From a bacterium 1XD21-13 (GTDB lineage Bacteria; Bacillota; Clostridia; Lachnospirales; Lachnospiraceae), in the NCBI GenBank assembly GCA_009917555.1, contig QZDX01000008.1, positions 95,623 through 159,622 on the forward strand: DNA of 64,000 nucleotides, read 5' to 3'. This document shows positions 19,863-28,672 of this stretch, piece after piece (position 1 is the stretch's first letter; each line of letters begins with the position of its first letter). Position numbers and translations under genes: made by a program. Below the pieces are notes generated by a model, which saw only the letters and a program-made list of their open reading frames with translations, was not told where the DNA came from and did not search any database.

Positions 19863-20510
19863 ATGATTATCACACAGAAAAAGCCCATTGAGGAATTGAT
19901 GGCAATGCTTGGGGATGCGATGAAGATCGCAATCCTTGGCTGCGGCAGTTGTGCTACGGCCTGCGCCACGGGCGGCGAGAAGGAGATTGGGGAACTGAAG
20001 GCTTATTTGGAGTCTAAGGGTAAGACAGTGGTGGCTACCGGAATGGCAGATTACTGCTGTATGAACATGGGTGTGAAGACAGCCATGAAGAAGCTGAATG
20101 CTGCAGGTCCGGACGCAGTTGTCTGTATGTCCTGTGGTGACGGTGTGCAGGTGGCGGCCAATCATGCCACAGCGCCGGTTTATCCGTCCAACAACACTAT
20201 GTTTTTAGGAGAGGCCGTGAAGTTTGGTCTGTTTGAGGAGGCATGCCATCTCTGCGGGGACTGTGTGCTGGGAACAACCGGAGGTATCTGCCCCATTTCC
20301 AGATGTGCTAAGTCTCTGGTAAATGGTCCCTGCGGCGGACAGAAGAACGGCAAGTGCGAGGTGAATCCGGAGAATGATTGTGCATGGATTCTGATTTACA
20401 AGCGTCTGGAATCTCTGGGAATGTTGGAAAAGCTGGCACAGAGACGCCCAGACAAAGGATATGAGAAGGTATCATATCCCAGAACAATTAATATTAGGGG
20501 GAACAAGTAA
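19863..20510 (+). CDS. metV: MetV, zinc-binding partner of methylenetetrahydrofolate reductase
   Basis: A 215-residue cysteine-rich cytoplasmic protein of the MTHFR C-terminal (MetV) family. Cysteine clusters are GCGSCATACATGG (about residues 26-38), DYCCMN, CMSCGDG, CHLCGDCVLG..GGICPISRCAK and GPCGGQKNGKCEV. MetV forms a complex with MetF in acetogens and related Clostridia, where the pair converts methylene-THF to methyl-THF. It overlaps metF by one base (TAATG at 20508-20512), giving tight coupling and equal dosage. The ATG at 19863 follows AAGGAGAAG. Confidence 0.9.
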   Translation: MIITQKKPIEELMAMLGDAMKIAILGCGSCATACATGGEKEIGELKAYLESKGKTVVATGMADYCCMNMGVKTAMKKLNAAGPDAVVCMSCGDGVQVAANHATAPVYPSNNTMFLGEAVKFGLFEEACHLCGDCVLGTTGGICPISRCAKSLVNGPCGGQKNGKCEVNPENDCAWILIYKRLESLGMLEKLAQRRPDKGYEKVSYPRTINIRGNK

Positions 20511-21436
20511 TGGGAATGTTAGAGAAAGCGCTGGAAGGCGGAAAATTTGGTGTAACCGTTGAGATGGCTCCTCCTAAGGGATATGATTTTAAGGAACAGA
20601 TGGAGGCAGCGGAGCTTCTGAAGGGTAAGGTACACGGAGTCAATGTAACCGATATGCAGTCTGCATGTCTGAAGGCTTCCTCCCTTGGCCTTTGCATTAA
20701 GCTGAAGGAGGCAGGACTGGAGCCCATCATCCAGGTAACAGGCCGTGATCGCAGCCGTATGGGGATCATGGGAGACATGCTTTCCGCGGCAGCCTTTGGC
20801 ATTGATACTATGCTGGCTCTGACCGGTGATCATCCCACCGTTGGTGACTGCAGCCAGTCTAAACCGGTGTATGATCTGGATTCCGTGGGAATTCTTCATA
20901 TGCTGTCTGTGATGGAGGCTACCGGAACAGACTGCGGTGGAAATGAGTTGGAAGGCGGTGCGCCGGAGTTCTATAAGGGCGCGGCTGTAACTCCTGTCTA
21001 TGAGCCTTTGTTTTTGCAGATCAACAAGCTTCGCCAGAAGGTAGAGGCGGGAGCCCGCTATATTCAGACCCAGGGTATTTTTGATCTGGAGAGCTTCAAG
21101 CGTTTCATGGATGAGGTGGACAAGGCCAATATTAAGACCCACATTATGGCAGGTATCATTCCTCTGAAGGCAGCAGGAATGGCCAAGTACATGAATGAGA
21201 ATGTGCCGGGAATCGCTGTTCCTCAGGATATGATCGACCGTCTGGCTGCTGCTGCGGCAGAGGGCAAGGCCAAGGGCGTGAAGGGTCTGCCCACGCAGCT
21301 TGGTATTGAGATGGCGGCTGAGATGATCGCCAAGATCAAGGATGAGGGCCTTTGTGACGGTGTACATATTATGGCAATAGGTGCGGAGAAGAATGTTCCG
21401 AAGATTCTGGAGAAGGCTGGAATTACCATTGAGTAG
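20510..21436 (+). CDS. metF: Methylenetetrahydrofolate reductase MetF
   Basis: A 308-residue TIM-barrel enzyme that reduces 5,10-methylene-THF to 5-methyl-THF for methionine synthesis or the methyl branch of the Wood-Ljungdahl pathway. Family features are the N-terminal TVEMAPPKGYD strand (the catalytic-Glu region), TDMQSACLKASSLG, the MLALTGDHP loop and the YIQTQGIFDLESF strand near the end of the barrel. With MetV directly upstream it belongs to the MetFV type, which in acetogens can work without the RnfC2 subunit. No other pathway genes lie next to it, so methionine supply is equally possible. It is followed by a weak hairpin and then yjfB. Confidence 0.92.
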   Translation: MGMLEKALEGGKFGVTVEMAPPKGYDFKEQMEAAELLKGKVHGVNVTDMQSACLKASSLGLCIKLKEAGLEPIIQVTGRDRSRMGIMGDMLSAAAFGIDTMLALTGDHPTVGDCSQSKPVYDLDSVGILHMLSVMEATGTDCGGNELEGGAPEFYKGAAVTPVYEPLFLQINKLRQKVEAGARYIQTQGIFDLESFKRFMDEVDKANIKTHIMAGIIPLKAAGMAKYMNENVPGIAVPQDMIDRLAAAAAEGKAKGVKGLPTQLGIEMAAEMIAKIKDEGLCDGVHIMAIGAEKNVPKILEKAGITIE

Positions 21437-21515
21437 GCAGGTATTGTGATGCTGCGAAGCGTGTTACTGTCATGGAATGAACAGTAATATTGTGGCATAT
21501 GGTATCAATACGTTC

Positions 21516-21544
21516 TTGTATTTTTTGAGAAAATCTGTTATGAT
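21516..21544 (+). promoter_or_regulatory. Promoter for yjfB
   Basis: TTGTAT (21516-21521), a 17-nt spacer and TATGAT (21539-21544) lie 85 bp before the yjfB start. The match to the vegetative sigma factor is good; no sigma-28 element is seen. Confidence 0.5.
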
Positions 21545-21628
21545 GATGTAGAAAATATGAGGAATGCTTTCGGTGATTACACTGCGAGGAAGCTGCAGAG
21601 AGTATTCTGTATACAGAGGTGATTATTT

Positions 21629-21805
21629 ATGGATATTGCGGCATTGTCATCTGCTATGTCATACAGCCAGCTTCATATGAATGTAGGCTATGCCCTGACA
21701 GCGAAGGTCATGGACCAGGTGGAGGATACCAGTGCACAGCTTTTGGAGATGCTGGAGGCAGTTGCACCGTCGGATTTGGGGCAGCATATTGACATACGCG
21801 TATAG
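21629..21805 (+). CDS. yjfB: YjfB-family small putative motility protein
   Basis: A 58-residue protein starting MDIAALSSAMSYSQL and ending GQHIDIRV, which are the typical ends of the YjfB putative-motility family found near flagellar and chemotaxis genes in Firmicutes. It has no membrane segment and a helical centre (VMDQVEDTSAQLLEMLEAV). An AGAGGTGAT ribosome site lies about 8 nt upstream. It is monocistronic with its own promoter and terminator. Its role is not established. Confidence 0.85.
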   Translation: MDIAALSSAMSYSQLHMNVGYALTAKVMDQVEDTSAQLLEMLEAVAPSDLGQHIDIRV

Positions 21806-21841
21806 GGAACTGTAATAGGGTTTCGTTTTTAAGAAAAAAGG

Positions 21842-21873
21842 AAGAAGCTGAGGGTTGTACCTTGGCTTCTTTT
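21842..21873 (+). terminator. Terminator after yjfB
   Basis: AAGAAGC (21842-21848) pairs with GCTTCTT (21865-21871), with an inner AGG/CCT pair and a short T tail. Sequence from here to 22107 turns AT-rich and carries no gene I can support. Confidence 0.65.
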
Positions 21874-22107
21874 ATGTTATTTTTATTAAAGTATTAATAA
21901 GCTTTTCTAATAGAGTGATAAAAAGTATCTAATTAGGTGTTTGATTTTATATTATTGAACTGGATATTACGAAAACAGATTATTATTATCATTTTTGTGA
22001 GTTATTATAAATTTTAATAATGTGTATAACATTTTTGGTGAGTATAGTAAAGTACAAAACTATGAGCTTGAGGTAAGACATTGATGCGGGAGAAGGAAGG
22101 TGTCCTT

Positions 22108-23608
22108 ATGGACATGCAAGAATTAAAAAAGCTTATCTATCAAGGTGAAAAAGTTGATATAGAGTATAAAAAGGCAGATTCAGGTGTACCAAAATCTGCC
22201 TATGAGTCATATTCTGCATTTGCTAATACAAAGGGCGGCTATATTATTTTGGGTGTTAAGGAGGATAAGACCAAGAAGAATCCGGAAGAAAGATTTTTGA
22301 TACAGGGTGTTGAAAATCCGGGAAAGCAAAGGGAGGACTTCTGGAACACTATCAATGGAAGTAAAGTGAATATAAATCTTCTGAAAGACGAAAATGTATA
22401 TGTTGTGGAGGAAGATGGAATAAGCTTAATTGTAATTTATGTTCCGAGAGCAGAATTTAATATGCGCCCGGTGTATGTGGGAGAGAATCCGTACAAGGGG
22501 ACCTATAAGAGGAATCACGAGGGTGATTATCATGCCTCAGAGCACGAAATTCGAGGTATGATTCGAGATCAGAATCCTGAAGGCAGCGACAGTATGATTC
22601 TGGAATATTATACTATGGATGATATTGATAAGGAAACTCTCAGAAAATATCGTCAGATATTCGAAATCAGAAATGATGGACATGTTTGGAATCCTCTTGA
22701 TGATAAAGCATTTCTTGAAAAGCTTGGAGGATATAGAAAAGACCGTAGAACAGGTGTGGAAGGACTTACTCTTGCAGGACTTATGATGTTTGGAAGCGGT
22801 TAGGCCATTAGAGAAGAATTTTCTAATATATTTATGGATTATCGTAATGAGACTATGGTTACAGCGGATGTCCGTTGGAATGATAGAATTACTTACGATG
22901 GAACCTGGGTGAACAATCTTTTTAATTTTTTTATGAAGGTTACACCTAAATTAACGGAAGATTTGGAAAAGCCTTTTACGCTGAAGGGGATTCAGCGCAT
23001 TGATGAGACACCGGTTCATAAAGCGGTGCATGAAGCATTCGTAAATCTCATTATTCATACAGATTACCTGATGGATGCAGGTGTGTTGAAGGTAATCAAA
23101 CGAAATAAAAGCTTTGAATTTACCAATCCGGGTATCTTGAAGCTGCCAATAGAAGATATTTATCGCGGTGGTAATTCCAAGTCCAGAAATCCACATATGC
23201 AGACTATGCTTAGAATGGTAGGCTTTGGAGATAATGCCGGTTCTGGTTTTCCTACAATTCTTAATACATGGAAAGAGGAGGGCTGGGTACAACCGGAGCT
23301 TATTGAGGATACTATTTTAAATCAGGTGATACTGGTATTGAAGATGGAAGAGGAAACTGTTTTGGAAGAACAGGATAGCTTCGCTCAAAAAAATGAGCGA
23401 AGTTTTAACAAAGAAAGATTTTGATAAAGTATTGCCTATAATAAAAGTTCTAGAAGAAAAAGGATTTATAACTCCTAGAGAGGCAGAAAATGTATGTAAC
23501 CGATCTTCGGCAACTGTTAGAAGATATTTGGGAATTCTAACGGCTGCTGGAATTGTGCAAGCAGAGGGGAATACTAATAATAGTATTTACAGATTTGTGG
23601 CGAATTGA
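22108..23608 (+). pseudogene. Broken AlbA/Schlafen-type ATP-binding regulator (nonsense codon plus frameshift)
   Basis: This encodes the putative-DNA-binding AlbA_2 domain (VDIEYKKADSGVPKSAYESYSAFANTKGGYIILGV) and an ATPase-like C-terminal half (DETPVHKAVHEAFVNLIIHTDYL, FTNPGILKLP..DIYRGGNSKSRNP, FGDNAGSGFPTI), then a winged-helix end (ITPREAENVCNRSSATVRRYL). The frame is interrupted twice. TAG at 22801-22803 falls inside LAGLMMFGSG-stop-AIREEFSNIF. Near 23400-23424 the frame changes: the upper frame ends in NKERF-stop, while homologous sequence continues one base over (TKKDFDKVLPIIKVLEEKGF) to 23608. The start is ATG 22108 with GAAGGAAGG upstream. The region is more AT-rich than its flanks, suggesting transfer followed by decay. 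Confidence 0.85.
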
Positions 23609-23734
23609 TGTCATGATGATTGATAGATGGATAGAGTTAAAAAACAGAAAGTTGTGACACGTGTTTGTATAACAAATCAATGAGAAAGAATATGTCACAT
23701 TTTAAACTTGGAGAACTGGAATAGGAGCAGACAG

Positions 23735-24886
23735 TTGGAAAGACCATACGAGGAAGATGAGGACGAGCTGCGCCGGAGACGGCGGCGCATGCGCAGAAGG
23801 CAGGAGATCCGCCGTAGAAGAAGACGGCGGATGCTGATCCGCCGGATGATCAAGGCAGGAATAGCGGCAGCGGCTCTGGTTATGGTGCTGTTGATCATAA
23901 AGCTGATATGGGGAAAATGGAGCCCTGATGAGGGAGCTGTTTCCGGCCAGGGAAAGAGATTCCAGGCAGAGATGCAAAAAAGCCTTCTGGCAGCCAGCAT
24001 TGCAAATGGGGGAGCAGTGAATCCGGGGGAGGATGGCCAGGGAGAAGCCGGAGGCTTAGAGGAGCCTCAGACCTACCGGTACGAAGCCGCAGAGTATATG
24101 CGGCAGCTGGGGGAGGAGGACATTACCAGTAGCTATGCGATTTTTGTGGATACACAGGAGGACGGGATTCTGGCCTCCCGGGATGCCTTCAGCCGCATGG
24201 TTCCCGCCTCTATGACCAAGATCCTTACAGCTCTGGTGGCGGCGGAGCACATTGAAAATTGGGATGATACCTTTACTATCACAATTGACATTACAGATTA
24301 CAGCTTCAAAAATCGCTGCAGCAATGCGGGCTTTGGCAAGGATGAGACAGTTACGATTCGGGATCTGATGTATGGAACAATCCTGCCTTCGGGGGCTGAT
24401 GCATCCCTAGGGCTGGCTGTCTATGTGGCAGGATCCCAGGAAGCCTTTGTGGAGCTGATGAATGAGAAGCTTAGGGAGCTGGGCCTGTCTGAGACCTCAC
24501 ATTTTACCAACTGTGTGGGGATCTATGACGACAATCATTACACGACGGCTTATGATATGGCGGTGATGATGGAGGCAGCCATTCAAAATGAGATGTGCAG
24601 GGAGGTATTTTCCACTCGGATCTATACGACCTCCTCCACCGAACAACATCCCGAGGGGATCGAGCTGTCCAACTGGTTTGTGCGCCGCATTGAGGATAAG
24701 GAGACAAACGGCATTCCGGTCTATGGAAAGACGGGCTATGTGGACGAATCAGGGAGCTGCGCCGTGAGCTTTGGAACCAATGAAAAGGGCAGGACCTACA
24801 TCTGTGTGACAGCAAATTCCGGCAGTAAATGGTGGTGCATCAACGATCATGCGAAGCTGTACCAGGAGCTTACGGAAGGGGCTTAG
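23735..24886 (+). CDS. D-alanyl-D-alanine carboxypeptidase (S11-type penicillin-binding protein)
   Basis: Membrane-anchored peptidoglycan enzyme that trims the terminal D-Ala of pentapeptides. An exceptionally Arg-rich cytoplasmic N-terminus (about 15 Arg within residues 13-40) is followed by one membrane segment (AGIAAAALVMVLLIIKLIW) and the extracellular catalytic domain. Active-site motifs are SMTK (catalytic Ser/Lys), PSGADAS (the SxN box, here with Ala/Asp instead of the common Asn) and GKTGYV (KTG box). The start is probably TTG at 23735, because AGGAG lies 7 nt upstream; the earlier in-frame TTG at 23708 has no site. It is monocistronic with a strong terminator downstream. Confidence 0.88.
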   Translation: MERPYEEDEDELRRRRRRMRRRQEIRRRRRRRMLIRRMIKAGIAAAALVMVLLIIKLIWGKWSPDEGAVSGQGKRFQAEMQKSLLAASIANGGAVNPGEDGQGEAGGLEEPQTYRYEAAEYMRQLGEEDITSSYAIFVDTQEDGILASRDAFSRMVPASMTKILTALVAAEHIENWDDTFTITIDITDYSFKNRCSNAGFGKDETVTIRDLMYGTILPSGADASLGLAVYVAGSQEAFVELMNEKLRELGLSETSHFTNCVGIYDDNHYTTAYDMAVMMEAAIQNEMCREVFSTRIYTTSSTEQHPEGIELSNWFVRRIEDKETNGIPVYGKTGYVDESGSCAVSFGTNEKGRTYICVTANSGSKWWCINDHAKLYQELTEGA

Positions 24887-24918
24887 AAGGGGATTTAACA
24901 TCTGAGAGACATGAAATT

Positions 24919-24980
24919 AAAAGCAGAAAAAGACGGGACATTGGGAAAACGATCATTTTGGCCCTTCTTTTTCTGCTTTT
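24919..24980 (+). terminator. Strong terminator after the carboxypeptidase gene
   Basis: AAAAGCAGAAAAAG (24919-24932) is exactly complementary to CTTTTTCTGCTTTT (24967-24980). The symmetric A/T ends would also stop transcription from the right. Confidence 0.85.
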
Positions 24981-24998
24981 AGGTGTTACCCGCAAAAG

Positions 24999-25414
24999 TC
25001 AAAAGTGATGCTTTTTTAAGAATTCTGTTGGGGTGATGGCAGGTACATTTGAGCTTGAAAAATCATTAATGTTTCTTGTAATAATGTAGTCAACATTATT
25101 TTGTGCAGCACATTCATCCTGCAAGCAATCTTCAAAATCGGGAAAATCATTTCGTTCTAAAGCATGTAACATATTTTATGGCTGATATTTGCAATTTGAA
25201 GGAATTTTAAAATTCCAAGAAACAGGTGTCTGCGTTTTTCTGGGGAGTAATGTTTTCGGAGAATATAAAATATATTTGAAACCGAATGTAATGCAATATA
25301 TCCCTTTACTTTTTAGGATGCACAGAGGGATAATATTTCATTAGATGATTCAAAAAAAGGCTCACGTTTTTCCAGCACATCTAAAATAATATTTGTATCA
25401 ATTAAAACGAGCAT
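24999..25414 (-). pseudogene. Decayed PIN-domain toxin (VapC-like)
   Basis: The minus strand starts MLVLIDTNIILDVLEKREPFF at 25414, the classic PIN N-terminus with its first catalytic Asp. After SLCAS an in-frame TAA interrupts, then the frame continues KVKGYIALHSVSNIFYILRK. Near 25165 the frame shifts to HALERNDFPDFEDCLQDE and ends ...VDYIITRNINDFSSSNVPAITPTEFLKKHHF, the typical PIN C-terminal block, with TGA at 24999. One nonsense codon and one frameshift mean no active RNase should be made. It overlaps the remnant of an antitoxin gene at its 5' end. It was missed by simple ORF finding because both pieces are short. Confidence 0.8.
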
Positions 25415-25570
25415 ATTTTTCTTCCCTCATTTCTTCCGGTTCTTTTTTATAATCAAAATCAGAGGGTAATGTACCCGCAAAAGACTGTAATATATGAAAT
25501 CCTTCCATGCTTTCAGAAGTATCAGAAGAATTTACGGGATGCTTTGCCTCCTATATTTCATTCTTATTTT
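25398..25570 (-). pseudogene. Antitoxin remnant upstream of the PIN pseudogene
   Basis: A short minus-strand frame encodes SESMEGFHILQSFAGTLPSDFD and ends EEMREEKYARFN, with its TGA overlapping the toxin start by 17 nt. The LQSFAGTLPSDFDY..EMREEKYAR pattern looks like the toxin-binding tail of a type II antitoxin. Reading further upstream, a TAG interrupts (NEI-stop-EAKHPV), so the DNA-binding part is missing or broken. The gene order (antitoxin, overlapping toxin) fits a vapBC-type operon. Confidence 0.55.
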
Positions 25571-25720
25571 CAGCTTCTTTTGACTAAGCATAACAATGGG
25601 AAATATAAAAGTCAATAAAAAGTTGTATTACAATTTTCGCGTTATGAGTTATAGTTTACAGTTATTAATATACAAAAGAATATTATGATCCGGATATTGT
25701 ACGGAAAAGGGAGTTCTGTC

Positions 25721-25749
25721 ACGAAATCGTAACTTTTTTCGGATATAAT
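25721..25749 (+). promoter_or_regulatory. Palindrome and minus-10 element before the two-component operon
   Basis: TATAAT lies at 25744-25749, and the perfect palindrome ACGAAATCGT at 25721-25730 covers the expected minus-35 position. A recognisable minus-35 is missing, which suits an activator-dependent promoter, possibly using the response regulator encoded next. Confidence 0.45.
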
Positions 25750-25838
25750 AAAAGGAAAATTGAAAATAAAATCTTTCAACCTTGATTTGAGGGTCAAATG
25801 AACATGCAGACATATTCGCTTGACCTATGGAGGCAAAA

Positions 25839-26555
25839 ATGATTGAAATATGTTACGTAGAGGATGATCCGAATATTGCGCAGACTGTGAAAGCCTATCT
25901 GGAGCGAAAAGGCTTGCGGGTAACCCTGTGCGGGACCCTTGAGGAGGCCAGACAGACCTTAAAGGCTCAGGTCCCCGCCTGTGTTTTGCTGGACTGGAAT
26001 ATGCCGGACGGACGTGGCGACAGCCTGTGCCGGTGGATTCGCAAAGCCTGGAAGGAGCTGCCGGTTATCTTTCTCACCGTTCGGGGAGATTCTGCGGACA
26101 TTGTGTCTGGCTTTGAAAATGGCGCTGATGATTATGTGGTAAAGCCCTTTGAGCTGGAGGTACTCTATTCCCGGATTCTGGCCCTCCTTCGCAGAGCCGG
26201 CAATGTGACGGAGCAGTATCTTTCCTGCGATGGAATTGTGATGGATCGGAACCGCAGGACCGTTTCTTGTCAGAGAGACAGAATGTCCGGCAGTCGTTCT
26301 CCGGCATCGCCCGGCTGTGAGGAGGAGATCAGCTTAAGTGCGGCGGAATATGATCTGCTTCTGTGCCTCATGCAGAATAAGGGAAAAACCATGACCAGAG
26401 AGAAGATTTTGGAGCAGGTATGGGATGTGCATGGCAGCTTTGTCAATGACAATACCCTGACTGTCACCATGAAGCGGCTGCGGGATAAGCTGGGTCAGCC
26501 GGATTGCCTGAAAACAGTGAGAAGCGTGGGATACCGCATGGAGGATACCATATGA
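25839..26555 (+). CDS. OmpR/PhoB-family response regulator
   Basis: A 238-residue DNA-binding response regulator. The receiver domain has the acidic pocket VEDD, the phospho-acceptor Asp in VLLDWNMPDG, Thr in FLTVRG and Lys in VVKPFE. A winged-helix effector domain follows (LSAAEYDLLLCLMQNKGKTMTREKILEQVWD..., ending KTVRSVGYRME). I use ATG 25839 because GGAGG (25829-25833) sits 5 nt upstream; the ATG at 25827 is part of that site. The kinase gene overlaps its stop codon (ATGA). With the kinase and the transporter downstream it forms a typical bacitracin/antimicrobial-peptide sensing arrangement. Confidence 0.93.
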   Translation: MIEICYVEDDPNIAQTVKAYLERKGLRVTLCGTLEEARQTLKAQVPACVLLDWNMPDGRGDSLCRWIRKAWKELPVIFLTVRGDSADIVSGFENGADDYVVKPFELEVLYSRILALLRRAGNVTEQYLSCDGIVMDRNRRTVSCQRDRMSGSRSPASPGCEEEISLSAAEYDLLLCLMQNKGKTMTREKILEQVWDVHGSFVNDNTLTVTMKRLRDKLGQPDCLKTVRSVGYRMEDTI

Positions 26556-27847
26556 GCGGACGGAAAAATACGGTTGTTTTGCTGGGATTTGTAATATCCG
26601 TAAGCCTCCTTGCCTCTGCTCTTGGGGCCACCCTTGTGTCTTATCGGGACAGCAGGCTTCAGTTTGAGCTGTTAAATGCTGTCTGCGGGGAGATAGTGGA
26701 GCGGGAGCCGGAGGCAGGGGAGATGATTTCTGATGTCTTGAAGGAATATACACAGGGAATGCGCCGGAATGTGAATGTGGATGGATATGAAATGGGCAAA
26801 GCTCCTTCTGAGGGAAATACCGGCAGAAATGCAGATACAGCAGGGGAGAGGGATGTATTGACTGCCCTGGGATACCGTGTATCTGATTTTGCCCATCCTT
26901 CCTACCAGCAGAATACTTTCTTTGCGATGGCAGGGTTTCTGGCGGGAATCCTGCTGTTTTTGTCTGCCTTTCTCTATCGGAATCAGAAGGAGGCCCGGCG
27001 GATTCATGCCCTGGCTGACTATCTGGAACAGGTAAATACGGGAAGGGCCGTCATACTTTCTGCCACAGGGGAGGACGATTTTTCCAAGCTGGAGGATGAG
27101 ATTTATAAGACAGTCACGTATCTCTACCAGACTAAGGATGGGGCTGTGCAGGCAAAAAATGACTTTGCGAAAAATCTCTCCAACATTGCCCATCAGATAA
27201 AAACGCCTATCACTGCCATATCCCTGTCGGTGCAGATGATGAAGCAGGAGCTGGCCGGCTGTTTTGGACAGCTGAGGGCAAAGGAGCCGGAGACAGGGAG
27301 AGGTCATCTGGAGCAGGTGGAAAAACAGCTTTTGCGGCTCACGCATCTGGAGGAGGCCCTGCTTGTGCTGTCCCGGCTGGACGCCGGAGCGCTGGTCCTT
27401 CAAAAAAATCAGGTGGATGTGTTCACCCTTCTGGTGTTGGCGGCGGATAATCTTCAGGAGCTGTTTGTCGGCTCCGGCACCTCCATTGACATTCCGGAGC
27501 TGGGGGAGCTGGGGATCACAGCGGATCTGGACTGGACCATGGAGGCGGTGATGAATCTGATGAAAAATGGGATGGAGCATAATAAGGGCGGAACGGTTCA
27601 CTGCTCCTATGAGCAGAATCCGCTGTACACAGAGATTCTCATCTGGGATGAAGGGGAGGGCTTTGCCAAGGAGGATATTCCTCATCTGTTTGAGCGGTTC
27701 TACAGAGGAAAAAATGCAGAAGAAGGAGGTATTGGGATTGGACTTGCCCTGTCAAAGGAGATCATTGAGCGCCAGAACGGGACCATACGGGCAAAAAACA
27801 GACAGGGCGGAGGTGCCTGCTTTGAAATTCGGTTCTATCGTCACTGA
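26552..27847 (+). CDS. Sensor histidine kinase
   Basis: A 431-residue membrane kinase partnering the upstream regulator. TM1 is at about residues 8-28, an extracytoplasmic segment of about 90 residues follows, and TM2 is at about 122-142. The DHp domain has the phospho-His in NIAHQIKTPITAIS. The ATP-binding domain has the N box (MNLMKNGMEHNKGG), G1 (WDEGEGFAKEDIPHLFERFYRG) and G2 (GGIGIGLALSKEI). The start is ATG 26552, overlapping the regulator stop by 4 nt; a longer frame from 26504 would run inside the regulator. No HAMP is obvious. Confidence 0.92.
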   Translation: MSGRKNTVVLLGFVISVSLLASALGATLVSYRDSRLQFELLNAVCGEIVEREPEAGEMISDVLKEYTQGMRRNVNVDGYEMGKAPSEGNTGRNADTAGERDVLTALGYRVSDFAHPSYQQNTFFAMAGFLAGILLFLSAFLYRNQKEARRIHALADYLEQVNTGRAVILSATGEDDFSKLEDEIYKTVTYLYQTKDGAVQAKNDFAKNLSNIAHQIKTPITAISLSVQMMKQELAGCFGQLRAKEPETGRGHLEQVEKQLLRLTHLEEALLVLSRLDAGALVLQKNQVDVFTLLVLAADNLQELFVGSGTSIDIPELGELGITADLDWTMEAVMNLMKNGMEHNKGGTVHCSYEQNPLYTEILIWDEGEGFAKEDIPHLFERFYRGKNAEEGGIGIGLALSKEIIERQNGTIRAKNRQGGGACFEIRFYRH

Positions 27848-27884
27848 GTTGTAACTTTCATTTGTTAAAATATATTTGTGAGAG

Positions 27885-27976
27885 GGGTATCCCTATATGC
27901 CCTGAAAAACAGGCAGGCAGAGGAAACACCACAAGGGTATCCCTATATGCCTTGAAAAACAGGCAAACAGTGGAAA
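27885..27976. repeat. Two copies of a 42-bp direct repeat before the transporter genes
   Basis: GGGTATCCCTATATGCC...TGAAAAACAGGCA begins at 27885 and again at 27935 (50-bp period), with only about 5 differences over 42 bp. It occupies the gap between the kinase stop and the ABC ATPase gene; the second copy runs up to its ribosome site. It could be a regulator-binding pair or a local duplication. Confidence 0.8.
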
Positions 27977-27986
27977 GGAGACAACC

Positions 27987-28667
27987 ATGGATATTTTGAA
28001 ATGTGAAGGAGTGCGCAAGGTCTACGGCTCCGGCGACAATGAGGTGATTGCACTGGACGGGATCGAACTGACCGTCGGCAAGGGGGAATTTGTGGCAGTG
28101 GTAGGGGCTTCCGGCTCAGGGAAATCTACCCTGCTGCACATCTTAGGCAGTGTGGACAAGCCTACGGAAGGCAGGGTTACCATAGACGGAACGGATCTTT
28201 CTAAGTTGAATCAGACACAGGCGGCGATTTTCCGGCGCAGGAAGGTGGGGTTGGTGTATCAGTTCTACAATCTCATTCCCACCCTGACTGTGCGGAAAAA
28301 TATTCTTATGCCCCTGGCATTGGATAAGAAGAAGCCCAGCCAGGAATATTTTGAGGAGGTGGTCCAAACCCTTGGCATCTCTGACCGGCTGGAGGCTCTG
28401 CCCAATCAGTTGTCAGGAGGACAGCAGCAGAGGGCTGCCATTGCCCGGGCGCTGATTTACCGGCCGGCCCTTCTCCTGGCGGACGAGCCCACGGGAAATC
28501 TGGATCAGAAAAATTCCAGGGAGATCATGGACATGCTGAAGCTCTCCAACCTGAAGCTTAAGCAGACGGTTATTGTGATCACCCATGATGAAAAGGCAGC
28601 TTTGGAGGCGGACCGCATTCTCACCATAGAGGATGGGCGTATCATCAGTGACGAGTGGCGGAGGTGA
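27987..28667 (+). CDS. ABC transporter ATPase, BceA/MacB/LolD type
   Basis: A 226-residue ATPase with Walker A GASGSGKST, Q-loop YQFYNLIPTLTVRKNI, signature LSGGQQQRAAIARAL, Walker B LLLADEPTGNLD and switch His in VITHDEKAA. This is the form that powers FtsX-fold permeases in peptide-antibiotic detoxification or lipoprotein release. It starts at ATG with GGAAAGGAG upstream and is followed after 5 bp by the permease gene. Confidence 0.92.
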   Translation: MDILKCEGVRKVYGSGDNEVIALDGIELTVGKGEFVAVVGASGSGKSTLLHILGSVDKPTEGRVTIDGTDLSKLNQTQAAIFRRRKVGLVYQFYNLIPTLTVRKNILMPLALDKKKPSQEYFEEVVQTLGISDRLEALPNQLSGGQQQRAAIARALIYRPALLLADEPTGNLDQKNSREIMDMLKLSNLKLKQTVIVITHDEKAALEADRILTIEDGRIISDEWRR

Positions 28668-28672
28668 AACCT

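Noticed and set aside
22801..22803. TAG as a recoded or read-through codon
   Set aside because: Other genes here end in TAG normally, no recoding structure or special tRNA is visible, and the same gene has a second lesion, so loss of function is simpler.
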